Origin: Aphanomyces cochlioides
Taxonomy: Eukaryota > Oomycota > Saprolegniomycetes > Saprolegniales > Verrucalvaceae
NCBI GenBank assembly: GCA_019828595.1
Contig: JAHQRK010000002.1
Span: 3,410,001 to 3,474,000, forward strand
Length of the DNA: 64,000 nucleotides
Direction of reading: 5' to 3'
This document shows positions 1 through 11,139 of the stretch, piece by piece. Each line of letters opens with the position of its first letter. The stretch's first letter is position 1. The position numbers and the translations under genes were made by a program. Below the pieces are notes generated by a model. It saw only the letters and a program-made list of their open reading frames with translations. It had not been told where the DNA came from and made no database searches.

Positions 1-755
1 AAACTCAAGACAAAATTGGACCTGCATCTTGGCCATCGTCGCATCCAACAAGTGCTTAAAGGAAGCCCCAATTTGGTGTATGCCAAGCGAAAATCGACTC
101 CTTTCTTGACAAAGGAACACAAAAAAATCGGCTAGACTGGGCGCGAGAAAAAGTCAAGTGGAGTGACGAAACATGGGACTCTGTTGTCTTTTCTGACGAG
201 AAGAAGTTTAATCTGGACGGCCCAGATTGCCTCCAGTATTATTGGCATGATTTGCGGCGTGAAAAACAGCTCTACTCTAAGCGCCAAAATGGGGGTGGCA
301 GTGTCATGGTCTGGGCAGCTTTCTCTGCCTTGGGTAAGTCTGAAATTGTATTTTTGGAGGGTAAGCAGGATAGCCATGCTTACATTTACACTCTATCTGA
401 GCACCTCCTGCCGTTTATCGACCGAATTTACGGTCGTGACTGCACATTCCAGCACGATAACGCCCCAATCCATTGCGCAAGAAACACTGTGGAGTTCTTG
501 TATCGTGAAAATGTTGCGCTTATGTCATGGCCAGCAAAATCGCCGGACTTGAACCCAATTGAGAACCTCCGGGGGTGTCTTGCCCGCACCGTTTATGAAG
601 GTGGACGGCAATTTGATAGCCGCGAAGCGTTGAAGTCTGCAATTCGACTTGCTTGGGGACAGATATCCTCCGAACTCATCACTAAATTGGTCAAATCAAT
701 GCCAGACCGATGCGTTGACGTTCTCGAGAAAAGGGGAGGCAAGACAAAGTATTAG
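1..755 (+). pseudogene. Tc1/mariner-type transposase, left-truncated and frameshifted
   Basis: The translated protein is the DDE domain of a Tc1-like cut-and-paste transposase. Frame 1 (from base 1) reads the linker ahead of the catalytic core and hits a stop at about 131; the protein continues in the frame of base 132, so a one-base shift lies in the A-run at 121-127. Downstream are FSDEKKF (first Asp), HDNAPIH (second Asp) and SPDLNPIENL (Glu). 34 residues separate the second Asp and the Glu, the DD34E spacing of the Tc1 group. The frame then stays open to the TAG at 753-755. The N-terminal DNA-binding half lies outside the window. The Trp normally seen after NPIENL is Arg here, a further sign of decay. 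It is certainly a transposase; the exact subfamily is not resolved. Confidence 0.9.
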
Positions 756-1048
756 TTGGCCTGTAGATAGTCCCATTAACGCGATAATCAATGTGGCGGT
801 ATATATGCTTCGCAGTGTCTGCACTGTAAAATCTAGAAAGATGGTCTTTTATCCTTGTTGAAATGCTCCATATTGGCACCCTTGAGCTGCAGCTGCAGTC
901 TATTCTCTATCCCTTTGTTATGTTCAAGCAGGCATGCATGAGCTGTTGATATTGGAAAGAAACGTTTGATTATTGGTGTGGCCGTATAGCCACTGCGCGC
1001 ACTGTATATGTTCGTTGCCGAAACCATGTACTAGTAATAAAATAAGAA
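756..1048. other. Intergenic, nothing recognised
   Basis: Noncoding stretch between the Tc1-like remnant and the first Helitron terminus. No convincing reading frame, and no terminal inverted repeat of the Tc1 element could be fixed because its left end is outside the window. Confidence 0.5.
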
Positions 1049-2172
1049 CTAGGGTGAGGCCAGGGCTTCGCCCCTGGGTGGAGCGTTTTGCTTTGGAAAT
1101 AACAGATTTACTCACACACATGAAACGTTTGAAGCCATACTATGAATTTTGAATTTGATTCAGGCCCAGTTCGAAGTAAAGAATAAGTTAACGCCGAGCA
1201 TTCTGATTGGCTACTGTTGACTGACGAATATTTTTTTTCGTCAGGAGATAAATCATGTCCTGACCAAAAAAACGTCGACTCGTACCGAAAGAAAAATAAA
1301 TTGTCCAATCAGAGATCATATTATTTTGAAACTAAGGAGACGACATTTACTTCGCACTCCTTATTCACTTCTTTTTTATTTTACTTCGAATTGGCCTCAA
1401 TAGTTTCCCTGTTTTGTTGTGCAGCATAGATCCTTCGATTGTCAACTCTGCGCTCGCGATCTTCTTGCTCCTGAGCTGCCAGAATCTTGAGATGATGGTC
1501 ACTTTGAGCGTGAAAATGGATTCCGTCTTCTCCCTCCTTGGTTTCCTCTTCGTCGCTCTTATCCATGTCCGTATAGTGCAAAATGATGGCACCCCGCCCT
1601 TGATTCGCAACCTCAGTGTTGTGCTTTTTTTCGCGAGCACGTTTGTTGTATTCCGCCTTCTTGGTTCTTTCCATAGCCACCTCTTTGTCGACCTCTTCCA
1701 GGAGAGCTTGCCGTTTCTTTTCGCGAGCACGATTGTTGTACTCCGCCTTTTTGGATTTTTCCATTGCCACCTCTTCGTCGACTTCATCCAGGATAGCTTG
1801 CCGTTTCTTTTCGCGAGCACGTTTGTTGTACTCCGCCTTCTTGGCCATTTTCATAGCCGCCTCGTCGTTAATATTGCCCTGATTCAAGGCATCGTCATCC
1901 ACAGCCCAGCCATTAGCTCCAGTTGATTCAGACTCTTGTTCCGTAGCATGCACTTCATTCCGCTCTACTTGCTTCCCAGGTTCGGAGTTATCGATCGCAT
2001 GTCCTTGATTGTCATTGTCATGATTGCAATTGCCTTTGCCTTTCTTAGAGGCCGAGTAGTTGTTATTTTCTACGCAGAAAACTGCGTCAGACAAATGTTC
2101 ATACAAAAACATCAACACAAAAATGATAATGTGATTGGATCGTAAAAATACTGTGGATATGTGTCCCGCCAC
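1049..2172 (-). mobile_element. Internally deleted Helitron derivative
   Basis: The minus strand ends in CTAG at 1049-1052, followed by T, with a GC-rich hairpin (CCAGGGGCGAAGCCCTGG, plus positions 1060-1077) just before it; these are the classic 3' end and insertion context of Helitrons. Bases 1049 to about 1420 are nearly identical to the 3' end of the larger element at 3942-4315. Just beyond that, 1425-1607 matches the N-terminal coding part of the larger element (9540-9725). The central 5.2 kb (helicase, Rep domain and most of the N-terminus) is therefore missing, and the two ends meet at about 1421-1425. The 5' terminus lies somewhere above 2172 and could not be placed. Confidence 0.8.
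1381..2172 (-). CDS. Truncated Helitron N-terminal protein with 25-residue repeats
   Basis: A 263-codon open frame inside the deleted Helitron. Residues from about 105 to 185 are three basic repeats of 25 residues (core KKAEYNKRAREKKRQA), giving a 75-bp period in the DNA at about 1625-1860. They are followed by an acidic stretch (DMDKSDEEETKEGEDG) that is nearly identical to the start of the RepHel remnant at 9697. The last dozen residues are read from the noncoding 3' end after the deletion junction, so the C-terminus is fortuitous. No Rep or helicase motif is present. It may be a chimeric non-autonomous product or simply an open frame left by the deletion. The hydrophobic start (about residues 10-35) is not good evidence for a membrane protein. 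Confidence 0.5.
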   Translation of the reverse strand: MAGHISTVFLRSNHIIIFVLMFLYEHLSDAVFCVENNNYSASKKGKGNCNHDNDNQGHAIDNSEPGKQVERNEVHATEQESESTGANGWAVDDDALNQGNINDEAAMKMAKKAEYNKRAREKKRQAILDEVDEEVAMEKSKKAEYNNRAREKKRQALLEEVDKEVAMERTKKAEYNKRAREKKHNTEVANQGRGAIILHYTDMDKSDEEETKEGEDGIHFHAQSDHHLKILAAQEQEDRERRVDNRRIYAAQQNRETIEANSK

Positions 2173-2756
2173 TTAAGCTTAACATAATGTGGTTTGCCAG
2201 AAAATACTACTCATTTCTTTCATAAATCGTACAGAGTTCGCGGTATTTATTAAACATCACTTTGTTTAATATCGCGTATTGAACTCATACATCCAATGAG
2301 TTGAAACTTTGATACTGGGTAATACACCTGCTAAGTATTCATGCAACACCCCTGAAGTGTTTCAATCTACTCGCCGTAGGCCCACTATCAACAGTGGTAC
2401 TCCGTCAAAAAAAGTAGCACCATCAGTTGCAATAGTGGTAACCAACGTTACACATTGTCCCCTTACTGTAAAAAGTTGAACTATGGGGAGAGGATTTACT
2501 CGTCCAAAGTCAATATGAAAATACAGTAAAAACACACGTTTTAGCTGTCCCTGGCTGCTCTATGGAAATGTCCGGTATTTCGGGCCAAAAAGGCCCTACT
2601 TCGTAACATTCGCATATCGCGTCGGAATTCGCCTTTCGGAGTCCAAGCCTCTGGCCAGAGTATGGCTTAAAGTGGCAGAAAGGGCTCGTCACCCTACTGC
2701 ACAGTGTGTTGACCGCTTATTGAGCGGCCTTTTCTGCCCGAGTGAAGCTATCCTAA
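2173..2756. other. Intergenic, AT-rich
   Basis: No supported gene. Probably includes the 5' end of the deleted Helitron, whose terminal TC could not be recognised without a reference copy. Confidence 0.4.
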
Positions 2757-3379
2757 CAGTGGTGGAAAGCATCAAGGGGACTTTTTATGTTTTGACCCAA
2801 TAAATTACACTCTGGAACAAATAAAAACAGTTTTCCTATGCAGTTTTTCTGATGATAACGACTGTATGAATACATTCCTTTAAAACCACATAGATTACAA
2901 GAAACGATGAAAGGAAGTCGAGAGTGATATTCATTTTTCATCCTTATATTCTATTACCTGTTTAATTGAAATGTTTTGACAAAACTGATCACATAATTTT
3001 TCAAGAGGTTCAAGAAAAATTAGTTGGATGATCGAAGTCTCTTATATTCGATTATTTTGATTTTGCAAATGATGGACGATAATTGAGAGAACGATATGCA
3101 ATAAAATACGTTTATTCAATTCCATATCCATGAATTAAAAAGCCTGATAATGCATTTATCCGATAAACAACGATATTCATGTGCCTTTTGACCGCTTAAG
3201 TGGTTAAGAAGGACTTGGGACCATCGTTTGAACCTTCAAATATGAATAACATTCGATTATTTATATTTAACTACGTATACTCTGTCACAGGTACGTCAGA
3301 ACTGGATATTTTAGTTCAAAGTTGCACCTTACCTAAATTATGATATTTTTTGAAGTCCCCTCGATGCTTTCCACCACTG
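2757..3379. mobile_element. MITE with 27-bp terminal inverted repeats and TAA duplication
   Basis: The left end begins CAGTGGTGGAAAGCATC and the right end is its reverse complement. The inverted repeats run 27 bp with one mismatch (A against G at position 18). TAA flanks both ends (2754-2756 and 3380-3382). A 3-bp TAA/TTA duplication is typical of the PIF/Harbinger superfamily. The 623-bp interior is AT-rich and has no transposase frame, so it would need a transposase from elsewhere. Tc1/mariner would predict a two-base TA; TAA on both sides favours Harbinger but does not prove it. Confidence 0.75.
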
Positions 3380-3382
3380 TAA

Positions 3383-3717
3383 GACATGCATCTCACCTTG
3401 CATCGTCCCAGAAAAACTCAACTGCCATCCATCTCATCTTTGGCAGGTATTATTTTAAATAGTAGGACAATATTTTCATTTTGTATGTGGAATTGTTTGA
3501 TTATTAATATTATCGACAACTGGCACGTCCAGCAACATGGGTTACATCGTGACAAAACATGACACCAAGTATTGAGCAACACACCAAATAATTGACAACA
3601 TCACACCAAATGGATATTTGCCATGGATATCGGGCAATACAACCTTGAGTGGGCAAATTAGTTGATGTTGGTTGGAAGTGCTGACTATTATGAACGAACT
3701 TGTCTCAAATTACTATT
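3383..3717. other. Intergenic, AT-rich
   Basis: No gene recognised. Lies between the MITE and the short tandem repeat before the second Helitron terminus. Confidence 0.4.
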
Positions 3718-3905
3718 TTTTTTGACTTGACGTTTGTATGTAAAAATTACTCATTTTTGTACTTGGAAATTGTATTTTTAAATTAAAAATTACTCATTTT
3801 TTGACTTGACGTTTGTATGTAAAAATTACTCATTTTTGTACTTGGAATTTGTATATAAAAATTACTTATTTTTTGACTTGACGTTTGTATGTAAAAATTA
3901 CTCTC
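3718..3905. repeat. Three tandem AT-rich repeats of about 72-79 bp
   Basis: The core GACTTGACGTTTGTATG occurs at 3724, 3803 and 3875, each followed by a TAAAAATTACT segment. The copies differ by small indels. They end about 40 bp from the Helitron terminus at 3942. Confidence 0.8.
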
Positions 3906-3941
3906 GTACTTACGTGTTGCGTTAGAGCTTTAAGTAATAGA

Positions 3942-6900
3942 CTAGGGTGAGGCCAGGGCTACGCCCCTGGGTGGAGCGTTTTGCTTTGGAAATAACAAAG
4001 ATTTGCTCACACACATGAAACGTTTGAAGCCATACTATGAATTTTGAATTTGATTCAGGCCCAGTTCGAAGTAAAAAAATAAGTTAACGCCGAGCATTCT
4101 GATTGGCTACTATTGACTGACGAATATTTTTTTTCGTCAGGAGATAAATCATGTCCTGACCAAAAAACCGTCGACTCGTACCGAAAGAAAAATAAATTGT
4201 CCAATCAGAGATCATATTATTTTGAAACTAAGGAGACGGCATTTACTTCGCACTCCTTATTCACTTCTTTCTTATTTTACTTCGAATTGGCCTCAATAGT
4301 TTCCCTGTTTTGTTGTGCAAAAATGCCAGTACTTGCACAGATAACACGAACGACTTATCAGTGATAATACAGACGCTCGAGGTACCCAGTCCTATTCACG
4401 GCGCATTTGACGGCAAGACACTGATGACCATGCGCTTAGATGATGGTCAAGGCGACTATGCGCTTAGATGATGCTCAAGGCGACTACCAACATGTCGGAG
4501 ACATAGTATATCTAGATGGAGAAAGGCGAACCTTAGATGGTAATCTATGGTTGTGTCCAATGTGAGCGTGGCATGTGGTGGGTGGAGGTTCTAGGAGCAC
4601 GGTCAAGAAGGTCAATTTAAATGCCGAAGTTTCAGCAGCTGGTTGTACTGCTGGTATAGAGATCTTTCCCGTTGCGGCAACTTTGCGCACGATGTGAACG
4701 GCAAAAAGACTGTTTCCAAGAAGCAGACTCTTTGATAATTTTATAGCTTGCCGCTGTTCGATATGCTTCTCCCATTTTAATGCTGAGGTTGAATCTAAGC
4801 AGAATATACCCAAGTTCAGATTGCACAATCTGTGCGATCGATTAGTAAATCGAGGTCATCGTTGGTTGACAACACCTACTTTTTCCTCTTGTAATACTGT
4901 AACGTTGAATCTAAGTATAAGGTGCGTAGTTTGGGGTTAGCTAATCTCGAGGATTTATCGTCCAATTCATCGGTACGATGCAATTGGACTTGATCCAGGA
5001 AGTCACGGCAATTCCACAACAACACAGTGTAAATATTTGTAAGAACATGATAACGTTTGTTAGTTATGGATGAAATTTTATGAAGTCCTGACTATTCTAA
5101 TGCTTCTTGATACACAATGTTTTTCGTGTAGATTCCAGGCAGTCCATCGTACTGTCCATTGGCGACCAAAAACTTAATGTTGCCTTTTGCTTGGGCTCTT
5201 GACATGGCGACGTAAAGCTGTCCATGTGAGAAGACGGGTTCTGGAAGGTAGACGCCCACGTGAGAAATCGTTTGACCTTGAGCCGTGTGAATCGTCATTG
5301 CAAAGGCAACTTGAACAGGAAATTGTCTTCTGCGTAGCTCAAATGGGTAATTGTTTTGCTCACCATCGTGAATTGTAGTAGTTCGGGGAATGTAAACGAT
5401 CTTGTTCGTGTGGGAGCCATTCATAATTTGAGCCTTGATACATCGTGTTTTCAGCTCAAGAACAATTAAACGTGTTCCATTGCACATGCCTTCCGAAGTA
5501 CACAAATTACGAAGCAGAATAATGGGGCAACCAACTTTCAAATGCAACTTGTGGCTGGGGAAGTTGTTGATGTCTATAGAATTCAGAAACTCGATGGGGA
5601 ACTCGCATGCATTTGTGTCCGAGTTGGGTTTGTCAGCAACAGAATCGGCGGACAAATATGTCATTTCGCAGTCGGAAGTGAGTCGCTCAAGAAGTGTTGT
5701 GTTGATGTCAGCAACAACACTGTTTGGGTGCAAGGATAGCTCGACATCCAAAGTACGATCTAAGTGCATTGATGCGCAGGTTGTTCATGTCTTGATAGAC
5801 GCTGTGTAAAAATGACCCCAAATCATCAGGCGACTTGTATGGAATCGCCAAATCATCAGGTAGTCGAATGTAATCGGCACCGAGTTCGGTACATGTGGGG
5901 TATGTTCCATGACCAATAGACTTGAACAATGCAGCAAACTCTCGAACACTCTCTGAGTTGTTGTTGGTCAACCTCATGTTCACCGTCAGATGAAACTGTG
6001 CGATATTTCTCCAAAGGTAGCTGTTCTTCAAGCATGCTTCGAGGATTAGCCCAGGTGTGCCCTTCAAAATGACTGGAAGCATTTGCTTGAAGTCGCCCGA
6101 GAATATGACGACCTTTCCACCAAAAGGAAGCGCGTTGTCCATCAAATCTTGTAGCATGTGATCAACGGCCTCCACAGCATACTTGTGCATCATCGAACAC
6201 TCGTCCCAAATGATAAGTTCTGTGAGACGTAAAAGTTCCGCAAGATGTGACTGCTTCCGAACGTCGCATCGGCTCAGCTCGTGCAATGATCTTGGAAGAC
6301 AGAATCTCGAATGCGCAGTTGTACCTCCGATCAAATTCAGAGCAGCAAGTCCGGACGAAGCAACAGCCAACGCAATTTTGTTCATTGAGCGCACTTGAGC
6401 CAGTAAAATGTTTGAGATAAACGTCTTCCCTGAGCCGCCCTCACCTTCGAGAAAATATACTTTGCCTCTTCGAACAGTGCTTTCCTTCGTAATCTCGCTC
6501 ATAACGTCGTTGTAGAAGACCTCGTGCTCTTCGGTCATCGTAGACTTGCCTTCCAAAATGCCTTGGATTTGTTCTTGGTTGTGCGAAGATTCCATAGCGA
6601 CTAATCGGTTGGATTGACGCCCCCTGTTTGTTTCCTCAAGAGCAAAATATTGTTCGAAATGTGCAAGCGTGGAAGCTCCGGAAAACGATCCAAGCTTGAT
6701 GCATTCGACTCGAGGCATCTTGATAAAGCCTGAATTGCGAAAGCTGTAGATTTTTGAGAATCGTCGGGGTACGTGCGGTGAAAATCTTGCCTCATTTCAT
6801 CTTCGAATTTGTTCCATAGCCCTCGTGCATCCGCAGGTTCACAGTGAATCAGAATACTGACAAAAAGTGTTCGGAGCTCATAGGGAGTTGCTGTTTCAGT

Positions 6901-9731
6901 TGCTTCTCGCATGCAGGTTAGCCATTCCTCGTCATTTTCAAGAAAGCCAAGGGCAAGTGCGGCTGACTTGAACGTCGGATGGACCACGCTATTGACGGTT
7001 CGCAAATCTTCGTGCGATGTCGGACCTCGTCGGTAGCATAAGAGCATTCGCATAAAAAAACAGTCTCCCGAGCGGGGTGACACTGTCAGCATCCTCCCGA
7101 CATACGATCACCACACCTTGTACGTGATGTCCACTTGCGGAGCTTTGAGTTCCATACGAAATGTTCGGGGATATCATGGTACAGATATTCACGCGCAAGT
7201 GCTTGTGAATCACTGTTTTCACGGCACAGTTAAAAAAAACGCGGTGAGTTTCGTCCGGTTCCTCCTTGCCAATTCCTGAGGGCTCATCGGGCGGTCGGTA
7301 GGAATGCATACAACTTGATCACCTTCCAACTGTATTTCGAGGTTCTCGACAGCGTGAGATCGTTTGAACATGTCGAAAGAGAAAATGCGTGTGAGCGCCT
7401 CACAGCACGATACATAGCGGGCATCTTGGTATTGCCTGATTTCGTCAAGTTCGCCGGACTCAAATTGAAAATTTGAGCGGTCGGAGCCCTTGTAGATGTA
7501 CTTGTACAGGTACTTGACTGCAGATATACTTGTACACGCCTCGACATTGATGTGGCAGTCGAACATGGCACTCAACGTTGGGCAGTACGGAATAACATAT
7601 TGGTTGGTATACTCAGAGGGCCGCTCTGCCGAAGAGCGGCGACGACGGTAGAGTGGACATCCATCACTGCCTTCTGATGTTTCGTTGCAGTATGATTTTG
7701 GAAAGTTTTTCTTGCACTTCCCGTTTTCCAGGCATCGGTCGCTGCATTTGTGAATCATGCAGGTTGTAACAATTTCGTGCAATCTTGGATTCTTTTCCTT
7801 GTCGGGGATTTCTGCACTGATAATACTGTCAATATCGGCAGCTGTCTTGATTTTGTCGTCCCCAGTGAATATGACCAATATATGGGCATGAGGCAGACCA
7901 CGCTTTTGGAATTCGACAACACGAACACACGCAGCTTGTCGACCCAAAACTGCCCCCTTGTACAGCATGGCTTCAATGGCTAAGAGCTTGAGGCGGAACA
8001 TGCGCGTCACTAAGTCAGGTCGATCAGCTGGAGATCGTTTAAATCCATAGTCGTCTTTCGCCAATTCCAGCTCCCTGTCGATTTCAACCCACTTTGGATT
8101 GCATGTCACAGTGATAAAAAGGTCTAGTCGACCGAACTTGCGAACAATTGCCATGGCGTCAAGGTAACGTTGTCTCATGTACCGAGGTCCACCCGTGTAA
8201 GATGACGGCAAAACAATCCTTTTTCCAATGCTTCTGAGGTCCATATCATCCGAAACAGCGTCATGAAGTGCGCGGTACGTGTCGCTGCGGAGGTTGTTGG
8301 TTTGGTCACGAATATATCGAAGCCTTTGGTTTTCCACCTTTGCAAAATTGTCGACTGCAAACACTTGAAATAGAGGTCCGCTGGCATGTAATGGAGAGAA
8401 TGCACCGCGCTCGTGCAAATGGTATCGAGCATAATCGTTCAAACTCACGTTTTCATTATTGCAACCGCTCTTGTTACCCCAAAGTCCCAGTGGGAAAGAG
8501 CAAAGGGTATTGAAGCGGGTCATATGCCGAAGGAAATTCCTTAATGCGAAATAAGCGTTGTTCCCCAGGTTGTCGATCCAAACGCACATGTTTACCAACG
8601 TGATAGTTTCGCTGAACTTCGCTGAGTACGGGGCCATCAATACCATGCAGTAAGATATGACGCCCTGACTTGGACGTTTCTGAAAAAAGAACAGCGATTT
8701 CAGAACACGTAGGAAGGTTATGCGTTCGGCTGTTGCTTCGATGCTGAGCAGTGAGCACTAATCTCATGTCGTCATCCTTTGGAATATCCTTCGCATGCTT
8801 GTACAGCTGGGTCAACGCGTTGTGCTGTAGTAGTAGACGCTAGATTTTCGTCACAGTTGACACATTAAGATTTCCCCCCAGCATTCTTCGTCGTATGCTT
8901 GCTTGCGTTTCAGGATCCGTAATGTAGATCTAGGCGTAACTGGCTTGTTCTTCGTCCGCAGGCAACAGTGGTCCAATTAAATGATGCAAATCGCCTTGGA
9001 TTGTATAAGATCTCGGCCCACCGTTGCCGTGAATAATTTCTTGGGTACCAATAGATGTAAAGGCAAAGAGGGCGTTGTACCGGCGAGTGTTATTGACAAA
9101 CCCTCTGGTTTTGAACAAAGCAATGTATTCGCGAAACTCGGGTGTATCAGGCCAGGTAGCAATAGGCAGCACTCGAGAGCCTCCACCGCAGCAGTCCTTT
9201 TCTTCGCCTGGCCAAATCTTCGCTTCGCAATGGCGGCAAATCGAACGCTGCTCAATAGTATGAAGAGGCACGAATGATTCATCGAAGTCATCGAAACTGA
9301 CGCGTGCACTGTTGTGAGCACTCTTCTTCTTCGGGCGACCCTTGGGTTTATTCCGGAGACTTAATCCTTGCTCGCGAGGAGGTACATCAATCAAATCCAC
9401 ATCCACGTTTAGCGGAGGATCAGCATTTGCCAAGGCAAGTAATTGATTGTCAGTGTTGCAATCCACATTTCCATCGGAAATATCTTCTTCCTTGGTTTCT
9501 TCTTCACCTCCTTCATTCATACGGTTAGGTTGTAGCGCAGCATAGATCCATCGATTGTCAACTGTGCGCTCGCGATCTTCTTGCTCCTGAGCGGCCAGAA
9601 TCTTGAGATGATGGTCACTTTGAGCGTGATAATGGATTCCGTCTTCTCCCTCCTTGGTTTCCTCTTCGTCGCTCTTATCCATGTCCGTATAGTGCAAAAT
9701 GATGGCACCCCGCCCTTGATTCGCAACCTCA
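3942..9731 (-). mobile_element. Helitron, 5'-truncated, coding on the minus strand
   Basis: The 3' terminus is CTAG at 3942-3945 on the minus strand, followed by T, preceded by an imperfect hairpin (CCAGGGGCGTAGCCCTGG, plus 3953-3970). The interior carries a decayed Rep/helicase gene (5092-9731). Compared with the related copy at 1049-2172, homology stops abruptly at about 9731, inside the N-terminal coding region, so the 5' end of the element, including the basic 25-residue repeats and 5' terminus, is missing. The last 1.1 kb (3942-5090) is noncoding in this copy; a small open frame there (4484-4828, minus) matches no known Helitron accessory domain. Confidence 0.85.
5092..9731 (-). pseudogene. 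RepHel (Helitron replication initiator / PIF1-like helicase), many frame breaks
   Basis: Read right to left on the minus strand: acidic N-terminal part (9697-8930) ending at an in-frame TAG; a helitron-type segment with DPLQYPLLFP (8815-8480); the Helitron_like_N/Rep part (about 8500-7219) with the HUH motif context KRGLPHAHILVIF, which in active elements makes the single-strand nick; a linker (7309-6601) with MLLCYRRGPTSHEDLRTV; then the PIF1 helicase with Walker A GEGGSGKTF and Walker B IIWDECSMMH (6718-5708); and the C-terminal helicase part with TIHTAQGQT and LYVAMSRA (5769-5092). In-frame stops near 8930 and 8840 and frameshifts near 8485, 7230, 7050, 6650 and 5740 make it inactive. Domain order and length are those of a full RepHel. 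Confidence 0.9.
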
Positions 9732-10219
9732 CATACGTTTTCAGATAATTGTTGACTTCCCTAAAATTGTGAAGTAATACTTCTTGTAGGCTTTCATTAA
9801 ATTCGAGGTTAACTTGATGGGTCTTGAGAGACAGAAGGGTTTTTGTTGGGCACTATACAATGACAAGACAGCATGTTTCTCTAGGTCGTTTAGAAAATAC
9901 AGCAAGCTCTCCAACCCATTTGAAAGTCAAAGACAAGCTCGTAATGCAGGTTGTCACCTGTCACGAAACTATTTCGAATCTGAAGTCGGAAGAATTGCAG
10001 GTAAGTTCTACCAAATATTATTTTCCGATGATGAATTACTACTTGATCATGAGCTTGTACCCAAACTCAATTTCTTTGTCTGCTCTATTCATTTTGGAAT
10101 TTAAATGTAGTCGCTGAATTGATCAGCTCGACCAACGGATGCTTGCATTCTTTTTGCACCCATATCGACTCTTGCGCATGTGAGCTACCCGATAAATATT
10201 TGTGGCTGGCAACTGACGG
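9732..10219 (+). pseudogene. Fragment of the dispersed unknown gene family
   Basis: This segment reads like an exon (open frame 9814-10104) with a GTAAGT-type donor at about 10003. The DNA is a diverged copy of 11140-11570, of 14690-14830 (and its mirror at 16600-16740) and of 48310-48400. Common landmarks are TTTTTGTTGGGC, a stretch TTTCGAATCTG, a GCAGGT(A/G)AGTT donor-like site and GACCAACGGATGCTTG. No known domain. The copies disagree in frame, so they look like remnants. Confidence 0.45.
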
Positions 10220-10450
10220 ATGCTGCGACTCCAGCAGCATACTTTGCGCAGTCAGAAATGGAGCTTCGAGCCACCATCGTGCTTGACAGCCAGAACACGC
10301 CATGGCGCTTCTTTTATGTTGGCTTCGACTCGCCAAAGTGGTAGCTTTCCCCCTGATCGTGACACAATTCGTGATAATACCACACGAAAACACTCGTCTC
10401 CTCTGCGCTGTCGTACCAAAATATACTTGGCAATTCTGCGTGGCATACGT
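10220..10450 (-). repeat. Inverted partner of 12190-12370 (coding-like remnant)
   Basis: The minus strand here and the plus strand at 12190-12370 both encode the peptide core FWYDSAEE.SVFVW followed, after a frameshift, by RRVEA/WRVEA.(I/V)KE. The two copies are about 2 kb apart in opposite orientation. The peptide is not recognised. Each copy is disrupted, so this is treated as a pair of gene-family remnants. Confidence 0.6.
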
Positions 10451-11139
10451 ATAAACTAGAGAATGGGAATTCTACTCGATGTGTGGAATACAACCGCAGA
10501 CGTTTATCTTCCCAACCACAATGACGAAGATGCATCGCTCAATTTCGGCTCGAGTCCGTACTTGGGACCCTCCGACGCGTCGTTGAATGGCGCATGCCGC
10601 AATGAGAATCCGCTTTTCACGTCGCTCCTTTTCTTCACTCAAGCGCTTTGCTAACAAACGACCAAGACGGCCTCGCACGACGTAGGTAAATCATGATTTT
10701 CAAACAGTTGTTTCAAAATCTGATCGGTCCTCACACAAGTGGATGGTTTGCTTGAAGTGTACTTTGCTCATATTTCTTGTGCAATTTTGGCTTTTCGAAA
10801 GCATTTTATCTCTCATGTGGCATATATACTGTGCAAACCAAAAATATTCGACGTATGAAAAACGCATTCCACTAGCTTGGAAGGTGGTGTTCCTTGATAT
10901 ACTTGCATTGTATTTTATTGGATAGTTTATCTCACGATGGGACTTTCTGAGGTTTGGAAAAACTTATTCAACGAGGTAATTCTTCCTTTTCTAATAGTCT
11001 TGATAATTTGTCTGATAGATTTTCACACGATTGGACATCTGTGTACTGCAGAAATTTTTCGGACATTTTCACATAATTGTTGAGATCCAGAATTTTCTCA
11101 TGTAATACCTCGTGTAAGTTTTATTTAATTGGAGGTTAA
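10451..11139. other. Region with only weak exon-like pieces
   Basis: Short open frames of 60-70 codons on both strands, none recognised. Phrases such as GAGGTAATTCTTCCTTTTCTAATAG near 10975 recur in the loop at 16190 and 16305, so it belongs to the same repeat landscape. Confidence 0.35.

Noticed and set aside
1414..1926. Plus-strand frame of 170 codons
   Set aside because: It is the complement of the repeated Helitron N-terminal coding on the minus strand.
4484..4828. 114-codon minus frame in the Helitron 3' region, possible RPA-like accessory protein
   Set aside because: No single-strand DNA-binding fold motif or zinc cluster could be recognised, and a second frame competes in the same stretch.
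9814..10117. Two overlapping plus-strand frames of 96-97 codons taken as genes
   Set aside because: They overlap in different frames within a dispersed repeat, and copies at 11140 and 14690 do not keep either frame.
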